The translations under genes were made by a program, and so were the position numbers. Of a stretch of 64,000 bases of DNA, positions 27,383 through 35,201 are shown one piece after another. This DNA is from Nonomuraea sp. NBC_00507 (lineage in GTDB: Bacteria; Actinomycetota; Actinomycetes; Streptosporangiales; Streptosporangiaceae), in the NCBI RefSeq assembly GCF_036013525.1, contig NZ_CP107853.1, positions 1 through 64,000 on the forward strand, read 5' to 3'. The first letter of the stretch is position 1. Each line of letters starts with the position of its first letter. The notes below the pieces were generated by a model, which worked only from the letters and a program-made list of their open reading frames with translations, did no database searches and had not been told where the DNA came from.

Positions 27383-28234
27383 TCACCTTGCTTGGCGTTC
27401 TGCGGCCTCCACCACGTTGGAGAGCAGGAGGGCACGGGTCATGGGGCCGACGCCGCCCGGGTTGGGCGTGAGGAAGCCGGCGACCTCCGCCACGTCCGGC
27501 GCCACGTCGCCGGCGATCTTGCCGTCCACCCGGGAGACCCCCACGTCGAGGACGGCCGCGCCGGGCTTGACCATGTCGCGGGTGATCAGGCCGGGCACGC
27601 CCGCCGCCGCCACCACGATGTCCGCGCGGCGCACGTGGCCGGCCAGGTCCTGGGTGCCGGTGTGGCACAGGGTCACGGTGGCGTTTTCGCTGCGGCGGGT
27701 CAGCAGGAGGCCCAGCGAGCGGCCCACCGTGATGCCGCGCCCGACCACGGCCACCTCGGCGCCCTTGATCGGCACGCCGTATTCCTGCAGGAGCAGCACG
27801 ATGCCGTGCGGGGTGCACGGGAGCGGCGCGTCCACCATGTGGACGAGGCGGCCGAGGTTGACCGGGTGGAGGCCGTCGGCGTCCTTGGCCGGGTCCATGC
27901 GCTCCAGCAGGGCCATCGTGTCGAGGTGCTTGGGGAGGGGGAGCTGGACGATGTAGCCGGTGCACTCGGGGGAGGCGTTGAGCTGGTCGATGGCCGCCTC
28001 GACCTCGGCCTGCGTGGCGGTGGCCGGCAGGTCGACGCGGATGGAGGCGATGCCCACCTCGGCGCAGTCACGGTGCTTGCCTGCCACGTAGATCTGGCTG
28101 CCCGGATCGTCGCCCACGAGCACGGTGCCCAGGCCGGGTGTGATGCCGCGGTCCTTGAGCGCGGCCACTCGGGTCGTGAGGTCTGCCTTGATCTTGGCGG
28201 CGGTCGCCTTGCCATCGAGTTTCACTGCGCTCAT
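27383..28234 (-). CDS. folD: Bifunctional methylenetetrahydrofolate dehydrogenase/cyclohydrolase
   Basis: 283 residues. Interconverts methylene-, methenyl- and 10-formyl-tetrahydrofolate with NADP. Signatures: catalytic lysine in [32 protein letters not shown], the nucleotide loop [12 protein letters not shown] and the ending [15 protein letters not shown]. Usual family length. The last 10 codons lie inside the 480-bp direct repeat, but the gene itself is intact. It supplies 10-formyl-THF for purine synthesis. Confidence 0.97.
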   Translation of the reverse strand: MSAVKLDGKATAAKIKADLTTRVAALKDRGITPGLGTVLVGDDPGSQIYVAGKHRDCAEVGIASIRVDLPATATQAEVEAAIDQLNASPECTGYIVQLPLPKHLDTMALLERMDPAKDADGLHPVNLGRLVHMVDAPLPCTPHGIVLLLQEYGVPIKGAEVAVVGRGITVGRSLGLLLTRRSENATVTLCHTGTQDLAGHVRRADIVVAAAGVPGLITRDMVKPGAAVLDVGVSRVDGKIAGDVAPDVAEVAGFLTPNPGGVGPMTRALLLSNVVEAAERQAR

Positions 28235-28318
28235 GCAGGCAATCCTTCCATGCCTCCGTCCGCCCCTCGCACCGGCCTGACCCGCCGGCGCACGCGCAGG
28301 AGGAGGAGGGCTCGCAAG

Positions 28319-28358
28319 TTATCCACAGACCCCAGCCAACCAGCACAGGTTATCCACA
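28319..28358 (+). promoter_or_regulatory. Two perfect DnaA-box-like sites
   Basis: TTATCCACA occurs at 28319-28327 and 28350-28358, same orientation, 31 bp apart (three turns), each inside a longer shared GTTATCCACAGAC. They lie between folD and the GH38 gene. The match to the classical DnaA box is exact; function is inference. Confidence 0.45.
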
Positions 28359-28367
28359 GACAGTCTT

Positions 28368-28381
28368 TGACATCGTTGTCA
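28368..28381 (+). promoter_or_regulatory. LacI-type operator-like palindrome
   Basis: TGACATCGTTGTCA has 5-bp arms TGACA/TGTCA around a central tcgt and resembles actinobacterial LacI-family operators for sugar genes. It lies 61 bp before the GH38 start. Confidence 0.55.
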
Positions 28382-28442
28382 TTGATCTTCGAAGGGCCTA
28401 GTGTTACGGGCGCCAGCATCACGCTGTCCACGGAGGTCCCCC

Positions 28443-31400
28443 TTGCCTGTCCGCCTGTTGTCCGCCGAGTCGACCGACCTCTTCGTAGGCTCCGAGGCCG
28501 AGCCGCACCAGGTGCTCCGCGTCACCGTCGCCCAGGGAGAGCGCGACACGCCCCTGGAGCTGCGCGGCGAGGGCGTGCGGCTGGCCGAGCCGGTGACCGT
28601 GCCCGCCACCGCCTCCGGCGTCCTGGAGATTCCCCTGACCATGACGGCACCGCCCGGCGCCGCCCTGCCGTGCGTGCTGACGCTGGGCGAGGAGTCCCTG
28701 GAGATCACGGTCACGGCCGAGGAGCCGGGCTGGACGATGCACATGGTGTCCCACTTCCACTACGACCCCGTGTGGTGGAACACCCAGGCGGCCTACACCA
28801 GCCCGTGGGAGCTGCTCTCCGCCGACGCCACCACCAGACCCCTCTGGGAGCGAAACGCGTTCGCGCTGGTCGAGGCGCACATCGAGCTGGCACTGCGTGA
28901 CCCCGACTACCGTTTCGTGCTGGCCGAGGTCGACTATCTCAAGCCGTTCTTCGACACCCATCCCGAACGACGGGCCGATCTGCGCGCCCTCATGGCCGAG
29001 GGGCGGGCCGAGCTGATCGGCGGCACCTACAACGAGCCCAACACCAATCTGACCGGCGCCGAGAGCACCATCCGCAACCTCGTCTACGGGATCGGCTACC
29101 AGCGCGACATCCTGGGCGGCGATCCGCGCACGGCGTGGCAGCTGGACGTGTTCGGGCACGACCCGCAGTTCCCCGGTTATCTGGCGGCGGCGGGGCTGAC
29201 CGGCAGCGCGTGGGCGCGCGGGCCGTTCCACCAGTGGGGGCCGATCCACAAGAACTTCCAGCAGGCCAAGAACGACGCGGCCATGATGCAGTTCCCGAGC
29301 GAGTTCGAGTGGATCTCGCCATCCGGGCAGGGCGTGCTCACCCACTACATGCCCGCCCACTACTCGGCGGGCTGGTGGATGGACTCCGCGCCCACGCTGG
29401 AGGACGCCTGCCAGGCGGTCTACGACCTCTACCGGTCCCTCAAGCCCGTGGCCGCGACGAAGCACGTCCTGCTCCCCGTGGGCACCGACTACACACCGCC
29501 CAACAAGTGGGTCACCGACGTCCACCGCACGTGGGCGGCCCGCTATGTGTGGCCGAGGTTCGTGTGCGCCACCCCACGGGACTTCCTGAACGCCGTCCGC
29601 GCCGACATGTCGCATTTCAGCCCCCAAACCCGCGATATGAACCCCATCTACACCGGCAAGGACGTCTCCTACATCGACACCAAGCAGGCGCAGCGCGCCG
29701 CCGAGGTGGCCGCGCTCGACGCCGAGCGGCTGTCGGCGTTCGCGCAGGCGCTCGGCCTCGGCCGCTACCCGCACACGGCACTGGACAAGGTGTGGCGGCA
29801 GCTGGCCTACGGCGCGCACCACGACGCGATCACGGGCTCGGAGTCCGATCAGGTCTACATCGACCTGCTGACCGGCTGGAGGGAGGCCTACGACCTGGCC
29901 ACGGCCGCCAGGGACACCGCCCTGGACGCCCTGACCGGTCAGATCGCGGTGGACGCGCCGAGCGTGGTGGTCACGAACACGCTGCCGTTCGCCCGTGACG
30001 GGCTGGCACGCGTGCGCCTGCCTGCCGGTCACACGGTGGCCGGCGTGCCGGCCGTGGTGGAGGACGGCACGGTGACCTTCCTGGCCCAGGACGTTCCCTC
30101 GCTGGGCTGGCGCACTTACCGGATGGTTCCCGGCTCCCCCACCACCTGGCAGCCCGCACCGGCGCACGGCGCCATCACGATCGAGAATGACCGCTGGCGC
30201 ATCACCGCCGACCCCTCCCAAGGCGGCGGCCTGACCTCGATCCTCGACCGGGCCTCGGGCCAGGAGCTGCTGTCCGGGCTCGGCAACGAGTTGCGCCTCT
30301 ACCACGAATACCCCCAGCACCCTGACATGGGCGAGGGCCCCTGGCACCTCATCCCCACAGGCCACGCCGTGGGCTCGGCCGGCACCCGGGCGATGAGCGC
30401 CCGCACGGAGACGAGCGCGATCGGCCGGCGCCTGATCGTCACCGGTGAAGTGGGGGAGATCTCGTACGAGCAGACCGTCACCCTGCTCACCGGCTCCGAC
30501 CGCATCGACTTCACCACCCGCGTGCTCGATCACACCGGCGCCGACCGCCTGCTCCGCGTCCGTTTCCCCGCGCGGGTCGAAGGCGCGCTGCCGGTGTCGG
30601 ACGTGTCGGGCGCCGTGGTGGGCCGCGGTTTCGCGCTCCCCGACGTGGACACGGCCGAGCATCCATGGACGCTCGACAACCCGGCCAACACGTGGTTCGG
30701 CCTGTCCGCCACCGCCAAGGTCGATCTCGGCGAGGCCGGCGCGCGGGCGCTGGGCGTGGCCGAGGTCGTGGTGCCTACGCTCGCCGACGCCCCGGAGGCC
30801 CGCGACCTGGTGGTCGCGCTGGCCCGCGCGGGCGTGACCGCCACCACGTCATCGGCCTCCGGCACCCGATACGGCTGGCTGGACGTCGACTCGAACCTCC
30901 CGGACGTACGCATCATCGTGGGCGGCCCCGACACCAACCCCGTGGCCGCCGATCTACTCGCCCAGGCCGACCCGGTCTATCTGGATGCCCTGAAGTCGGG
31001 CGCGCCCCGCGTGTGGGTCCCCGCAGAACGCCCGCTGGCGGAGGTCTGGCAGCCGAGCGCCGACCTGCGTGACCTCCGTGCCCTGCCCGCCCTGATCGTC
31101 GCCGGTCCCATCGCGGACCTGGTGGTCGATCTGGCCGACGCCACGATCGACGCCGTGTGCCCGCTGGGGGCGGAGCGCCTGGAGGACCGGACGGTCGCGC
31201 TGCTGACGTACGGCCTGCCCGGCTTCGCCGTCGACCCGGACGGGGCTCTGCACCTGTCGCTGATGCGTTCCTGCACGGGCTGGCCCTCGGGCATCTGGCT
31301 GGATCCGCCCCACCGCACGACCCCCGACGGCTCGGGATTCCAGCTCCAGCACTGGACCCACGAGTTCTCCTACGCACTGGTCGCCGGCGACGGCGACTGG

Positions 31401-32582
31401 CGCGCCCTGCGCCTGCCCGCCGCAGGCCAGGAGCACATCACCCCGCTCCTGCCCCGCACGCTGAACGCCCAGGACGGCGAGCTCCCGCCGGCCCACTCGC
31501 TCCTCACACTCTCGCCGCCCCGCGACGTGCTCGTGAGCACCATCAAGGCGACCGGCAACCCGCACGCCCACGGCCGCACCGCCGAGCCCGACCGTGGCGT
31601 GACCATCCGCTTGATCGAATCGACCGGCCTGGGCGCCCAGGTCGAGATCGACTCCCCGATCCTCCCGCTGACCGACCTCACCCATGCGGATCTGCTGGAA
31701 CGTCCCGGCGCACCGGCCTTCGACCTCACCATGACCGGCTTCGAGGTCGCGACCTTCCTGGCCAGCGCCCCGCCCCCACCGGCACGGCCCGAGCTCGGAC
31801 CCACGACCGAGCAGGCCCAGCCCGTCTACAGCCGCTACTGGCTGCACAACAAGGGCCCGGCGCCGCTTGGCTACCTCCCGATCTCCATCGCCGTCGGCCC
31901 CGGCCTCGTCACCTCACCAGAGGGCCCCTTTGAGCTGGAGGTCGTGGTCTCCTCCCACCTGACCGAGGAGCCCCACGAAGGCGTGGTCGATCTCCGGGTC
32001 CCGCCCGGCTGGATCGCCACCCCGGTCCAACGGCCCTTCCGCCTGTCCCCTGGTGGCCACGTACGTTTCCCGGTCACCGTGACGCCGCCGCAGACGGACA
32101 CGGGCCTGCACTTCATCTCCGCCCGCACCTTCGTCGCCGGCCAGCTCATCGAGGACGTCGCCACCGTGGCCGTGGGCGACGCCCCCGAACTCCCCGTCCC
32201 GGGCCTGCCCCTGGCCTCGGGCACCGCCGTCAAGGGGACCAGTTCGCCCGAGGCCCGCCCGACCGGCCTCTCGGTCAGCCCGGTCACGGACGTCCTCTCC
32301 CTCCATCCCGGCGACCGCACCGCCCTCGTCCTCCGACTCACCAACACCACGGCAGACGAGGTCCGCGGTGAATCCCAGCTGGCATCACCCTGGGGCACGT
32401 GGACCCTGCTCCCCCGGGTCATCCAGGGCTTCACCGTGGCGGCCGGCGAAACAGCGGAGGTGTCGTTCCCGGTGGAGGTGCCCGCGGACGCACCAGACGG
32501 GCATGCCTGGGCACTCGCCAAGGTCATGTGGTACGGCCGTTGCCAATACTCCCCGGCGATCCGCCTGGAGGTGACCCGATGA
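28443..32582 (+). CDS. Glycoside hydrolase family 38 alpha-mannosidase-like protein with C-terminal NEW3-type domain
   Basis: 1379 residues from TTG 28443; CGGAGG ends about seven bases before. The catalytic part opens with HMVSHFHYDPVWWNT (zinc-binding His and Asp, about residue 103) and carries the nucleophile region WQLDVFGHDPQFPG (about 235), followed by helical and beta domains of GH38. Usual GH38 enzymes are 800-1050 residues; the extra C-terminal 250 residues include a sugar-binding-like NEW3-type module (YSRYWLHNKGPAPLGYLPIS region). No signal peptide, so probably cytoplasmic. First gene of an operon with a parvulin-like protein and a ROK protein, likely controlled at the upstream palindrome. 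Probable substrate: mannose-containing oligosaccharides. Confidence 0.92.
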   Translation: MPVRLLSAESTDLFVGSEAEPHQVLRVTVAQGERDTPLELRGEGVRLAEPVTVPATASGVLEIPLTMTAPPGAALPCVLTLGEESLEITVTAEEPGWTMHMVSHFHYDPVWWNTQAAYTSPWELLSADATTRPLWERNAFALVEAHIELALRDPDYRFVLAEVDYLKPFFDTHPERRADLRALMAEGRAELIGGTYNEPNTNLTGAESTIRNLVYGIGYQRDILGGDPRTAWQLDVFGHDPQFPGYLAAAGLTGSAWARGPFHQWGPIHKNFQQAKNDAAMMQFPSEFEWISPSGQGVLTHYMPAHYSAGWWMDSAPTLEDACQAVYDLYRSLKPVAATKHVLLPVGTDYTPPNKWVTDVHRTWAARYVWPRFVCATPRDFLNAVRADMSHFSPQTRDMNPIYTGKDVSYIDTKQAQRAAEVAALDAERLSAFAQALGLGRYPHTALDKVWRQLAYGAHHDAITGSESDQVYIDLLTGWREAYDLATAARDTALDALTGQIAVDAPSVVVTNTLPFARDGLARVRLPAGHTVAGVPAVVEDGTVTFLAQDVPSLGWRTYRMVPGSPTTWQPAPAHGAITIENDRWRITADPSQGGGLTSILDRASGQELLSGLGNELRLYHEYPQHPDMGEGPWHLIPTGHAVGSAGTRAMSARTETSAIGRRLIVTGEVGEISYEQTVTLLTGSDRIDFTTRVLDHTGADRLLRVRFPARVEGALPVSDVSGAVVGRGFALPDVDTAEHPWTLDNPANTWFGLSATAKVDLGEAGARALGVAEVVVPTLADAPEARDLVVALARAGVTATTSSASGTRYGWLDVDSNLPDVRIIVGGPDTNPVAADLLAQADPVYLDALKSGAPRVWVPAERPLAEVWQPSADLRDLRALPALIVAGPIADLVVDLADATIDAVCPLGAERLEDRTVALLTYGLPGFAVDPDGALHLSLMRSCTGWPSGIWLDPPHRTTPDGSGFQLQHWTHEFSYALVAGDGDWRALRLPAAGQEHITPLLPRTLNAQDGELPPAHSLLTLSPPRDVLVSTIKATGNPHAHGRTAEPDRGVTIRLIESTGLGAQVEIDSPILPLTDLTHADLLERPGAPAFDLTMTGFEVATFLASAPPPPARPELGPTTEQAQPVYSRYWLHNKGPAPLGYLPISIAVGPGLVTSPEGPFELEVVVSSHLTEEPHEGVVDLRVPPGWIATPVQRPFRLSPGGHVRFPVTVTPPQTDTGLHFISARTFVAGQLIEDVATVAVGDAPELPVPGLPLASGTAVKGTSSPEARPTGLSVSPVTDVLSLHPGDRTALVLRLTNTTADEVRGESQLASPWGTWTLLPRVIQGFTVAAGETAEVSFPVEVPADAPDGHAWALAKVMWYGRCQYSPAIRLEVTR

Positions 32583-32674
32583 GACCCCTAGGCGGGCCTC
32601 GCAGTAAGGATGGTGCCCTAGTGACGGTCGATCGCCACCACGGCCGGGCAGCCCGCCGCGAGGTGCCCCGATGA
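32579..32674 (+). CDS. Tiny ORF overlapping both neighbours (31 codons)
   Basis: ATG 32579 overlaps the GH38 stop as ATGA, and its own stop overlaps the next start (32671) as ATGA. The 31-residue product starts MRPLGGPRSKDG and ends RREVPR; it is basic with no known domain. It fills the whole gap between two genes, so it may be a real microprotein or a translational relay. Its length and lack of family make this uncertain. Confidence 0.4.
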   Translation: MRPLGGPRSKDGALVTVDRHHGRAARREVPR

Positions 32675-33762
32675 GCCATCACGTCCATCACCGCCCAGCG
32701 GCGCCGGCGCACGCCGCTCTTGGACCCCGCGCCACCGCACCGGGACCGGAGGGTGTCATCGGCTGGGTCGATGACCGGCCGATCCCACGTGAGCACCTCG
32801 ACCGGCGCCTCGCCGGCCTACGCGACGGCCCGCTCAGCGCGGCGCTGCCCGTTCCAGGCAGTTCTGAAGACCGCCAGCTGGCCCGGTGGCTGACCCAGGT
32901 CATCCTCACCGAAGCCCTGTGCGAGACCGCCGCCAGAGGCCTGGGCCTTGCTCCCGTGGAGGGCGGGCCGCTCGATCGGGTGGCGGCCGTCGAGCTGGGC
33001 TCGATCAACGCCGCCGCCTACAACGGCAGCCCGTGGGTGCGCGCCCTGTTCGAGCACGTCACCGCCATGGCAGAGATCCCATCGCAGTGGCGAGCCCGCA
33101 CGTCCCCCCAACGCTCCCCCAGGCACGTTGTCCACCACCGTCTGTTCGCCGACAGGACGAGCGCCGAGCAGGCGGGACCGGACGACCTCGAACCCCTCGG
33201 CGCCGTGAGCCTCGACTCGCTGCCGGCCGCGATCGCCGAGGCGATCAAGCACCGGCCGTACGGCACGCTCGTAGGCCCGGTCGAGGACGCCCTGGGCTGG
33301 CACCTGGCCACAGCCGTCCCCACCTCACCCGGCCCCGATCATCCAGCCGTCCCCGCCTCACCCGGCCCTGATCACCCAGCCGTTCTCGCCTCACCCGGCC
33401 CCGATCAACCAGCCGTCCCCGCCTCACCCGGCCCTGATCACCCAGCCGTTCTCGCCTCACCCGGCCCCGATCAACCAGCCGTCCCCGCCTCATCCGGCCC
33501 CGATCATCCAGCTGTCACCTCCGCACACGGACAAGGAGTCGCCCCGACGCCAGAGCAAGGAATCTCCCCATCTCCTGGATCCCCCGGCCCTCCACGCCAC
33601 TACAGCGCCTCCGCCCTGCCGGCGGATCGTTTGCTGGAGGCCGCGCGGCGGAGGGCCTTCGCCCGCCGGCTCGATGAGCTGCGTGCCGAGAAGGTCAAGC
33701 TAGTGCCCGGACTGGAACACCCTGGCGACCCTCGCCAGCCCGACAACCACCACAAACATTGA
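32671..33762 (+). CDS. Parvulin-like (SurA/PpiC-fold) protein of unknown function
   Basis: 363 residues from ATG 32671. The N-terminal part (VIGWVDDRPIPREHLDRRLA) resembles SurA-type N-domains, and HRLFADRTSAEQAG with LGAVSLDSLPAAIAEAIKHR and GPVEDALGWHLATA resembles the parvulin fold. There is no signal peptide, and canonical isomerase residues are not evident, so catalysis is doubtful. An 11-residue repeat array fills about 215-285, followed by a conserved-looking helix (ADRLLEAARRRAFARRLDEL). I recall similar proteins between GH38 and ROK genes in other actinomycetes, some misnamed malonyl transferases; that is memory, not a search. Confidence 0.7.
   Translation: MSHHVHHRPAAPAHAALGPRATAPGPEGVIGWVDDRPIPREHLDRRLAGLRDGPLSAALPVPGSSEDRQLARWLTQVILTEALCETAARGLGLAPVEGGPLDRVAAVELGSINAAAYNGSPWVRALFEHVTAMAEIPSQWRARTSPQRSPRHVVHHRLFADRTSAEQAGPDDLEPLGAVSLDSLPAAIAEAIKHRPYGTLVGPVEDALGWHLATAVPTSPGPDHPAVPASPGPDHPAVLASPGPDQPAVPASPGPDHPAVLASPGPDQPAVPASSGPDHPAVTSAHGQGVAPTPEQGISPSPGSPGPPRHYSASALPADRLLEAARRRAFARRLDELRAEKVKLVPGLEHPGDPRQPDNHHKH
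33325..33516 (+). repeat. 33-bp tandem repeat in the parvulin-like gene
   Basis: About six units of 33 bp encode SPGPDHPAVPA-type repeats. Alternating variants (DHPAVLA / DQPAVPA) form a 66-bp higher-order period, a sign of repeated unequal exchange. The frame is kept throughout. Confidence 0.92.
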
Positions 33763-34868
33763 TGACCTGCGTACTTGCCATTGATATCGGAGGAACCAAG
33801 CTCGCCGCCGCGCTGGTGGACGAGGCCGGTTCCGTCTTGTGCTCCGCTACCCGGCCCACGCCGCGTACGGACGTCATGTCCGCCCTGGCGGCTCTCATCA
33901 CGGAGGTGACCGAGAGCGGCCCGCAACCGGTGGCCGCCGGGATCGGCTGTGCGGGCCCGCTGGACCTCGCCACCGGCACCGTGAGCCCGGTCAACATCGC
34001 CAACTGGCGCGGCTTCCCACTGCGCGAGGAGGTACAGAAGCTCACGGGGCTGCCCACCGTGCTGGCGGGCGACGCACAATGCTTCGCGCTCGGGGAGCAT
34101 TGGCTGGGTGCGGGGCGCGACAGTCCGTCCTTGCTCGGCATCGTCGTGTCCACCGGCATCGGGGGCGGCATCGTGCTCGACGGCGCCCCGCTCCTGGGCC
34201 CGACCGGTAACGCCGGACATGTCGGGCATATGAGCATCGACCCCTACGGGGAACGCTGCGAATGCGGTGGCCGCGGATGCGTGGAGCGCTACTCCAGCGG
34301 CCCCAACCTTGCCCGCTGGGCTCTGGAGAACGGCTGGTCACCCAGCCCGTCGTCACCCGACCCCGCCGCCGCCACTCGCACCGATCAGGCCGGCACCGTT
34401 GAGACCGCCAGCACCAAAGAGATCGCCGGCGCCGCACAGCCCGCAGGCCCACCAGAGCCTGTCGGCCCAGCAGAGCCCATCGGCCCAGCAGAGCCTGTCG
34501 GCCCAGCGGGGACTGCCGGCTCAGCGGGGGCCGGTCGTACCGAGGTGAAGGCGGACGCGCGGGCCCTGGCGCGGGACGCCGCGGCGGGGGATGCGATCGC
34601 GCTCGCCGCGTTCGAGCGCGGCGCCAGAGCGCTGGCCGCTATGATCGCGTCCACCGCGGCCGCGGCAGAGGTCCAGACCGTGGTGGTCGGCGGCGGTGTG
34701 TCGGCCGCGGGCAAGGTGCTGTTCGAGCCGTTGCAGCGGGCGCTCGACGACGTGGCCGGCCTGCCCTTTGTCCGGGCGGTCCAGGTCAGGCAGAGCATCC
34801 TGGGCGTGCGTGCGAGCCTGGCCGGCGCCGCCAAGCTGGCCTGGCGGCTGCATCCACCGCACACGTGA
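33762..34868 (+). CDS. ROK family sugar kinase-like protein
   Basis: 368 residues from ATG 33762, which shares its A with the previous stop (TGATG). The phosphate-binding N-terminus is AIDIGGTKLAAAL; the sugar-binding region includes GNAGHVGHMSIDPYG and the zinc cluster CECGGRGCVE near 166-175. No HTH precedes it, so it is a kinase rather than a ROK repressor. An inserted proline/alanine-rich stretch of about 60 residues (near 195-255) contains three 18-bp repeats (34455-34508, EPVGPA type) between conserved helices. Downstream of an alpha-mannosidase it may phosphorylate the released hexose. Confidence 0.9.
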   Translation: MTCVLAIDIGGTKLAAALVDEAGSVLCSATRPTPRTDVMSALAALITEVTESGPQPVAAGIGCAGPLDLATGTVSPVNIANWRGFPLREEVQKLTGLPTVLAGDAQCFALGEHWLGAGRDSPSLLGIVVSTGIGGGIVLDGAPLLGPTGNAGHVGHMSIDPYGERCECGGRGCVERYSSGPNLARWALENGWSPSPSSPDPAAATRTDQAGTVETASTKEIAGAAQPAGPPEPVGPAEPIGPAEPVGPAGTAGSAGAGRTEVKADARALARDAAAGDAIALAAFERGARALAAMIASTAAAAEVQTVVVGGGVSAAGKVLFEPLQRALDDVAGLPFVRAVQVRQSILGVRASLAGAAKLAWRLHPPHT

Positions 34869-34900
34869 GGCACACCCTGAGGCGGGCTCGATGACCAGGG

Positions 34901-35077
34901 CTAGTCGCGTTCGGCGCCCTGGGCTTCTCTGCGCTCGATGATCCGGCGGGTGAACGGGATGATCTCGACGACTCGGCTGCCGAGGTAGGCGCCGACGAAG
35001 GCGAGCACCAGGAGGACGACGGGGCTGGTGGCGAAGCCGTTCATGGTGACGAACGCCTGCAGGATCGCATCGAGCAA
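34901..35077 (-). CDS. 58-residue single-pass membrane protein
   Basis: A short frame from TTG 35077 (GGAG seven bases upstream) to TAG 34901; an internal ATG at 35044 is a weaker option. The product starts MLDAILQAFVTM and has one hydrophobic helix (PVVLLVLAFVGAYLGSRVV) followed by a basic tail RRIIERREAQGAERD. Codon use matches coding DNA. Family unknown. It lies upstream of the purH terminator and on its strand. Confidence 0.55.
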   Translation of the reverse strand: MLDAILQAFVTMNGFATSPVVLLVLAFVGAYLGSRVVEIIPFTRRIIERREAQGAERD

Positions 35078-35158
35078 GGAGAACTCCGTGTGAATGGGCT
35101 CAGCGGGGAGGCACTCAGGCTAACCGGACATGACCCGTGCTCGCCCCCCCCAAACGCG

Positions 35159-35194
35159 CTAAAGGGCGACATGATCGCTCATGTCGCCCTTTAG
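35159..35194 (-). terminator. Terminator of purN-purH
   Basis: A perfect 16-bp stem (CTAAAGGGCGACATGA and its complement) with loop tcgc, 8 bp beyond the purH stop. Confidence 0.88.
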
Positions 35195-35201
35195 TGGACG
35201 A

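Larger units (their letters stand above)
26936..27415 (+). repeat. 480-bp perfect direct repeat, copy 2
   Basis: Exact copy of 25658-26137 with offset 1278 bp. It holds a 5'-truncated dehydrogenase end, the terminator hairpin and the true 3' end of folD (27383-27415). Confidence 0.97.

Noticed and set aside
28319..28358. Possible replication origin from two DnaA boxes
   Set aside because: Only two boxes, no AT-rich unwinding region and no dnaA, dnaN or gyrase genes nearby.
32399..32674. 91-codon frame running into the tiny ORF
   Set aside because: The upstream part is antisense-quality sequence inside the GH38 gene in another frame; only the last 31 codons from ATG 32579 are plausible.
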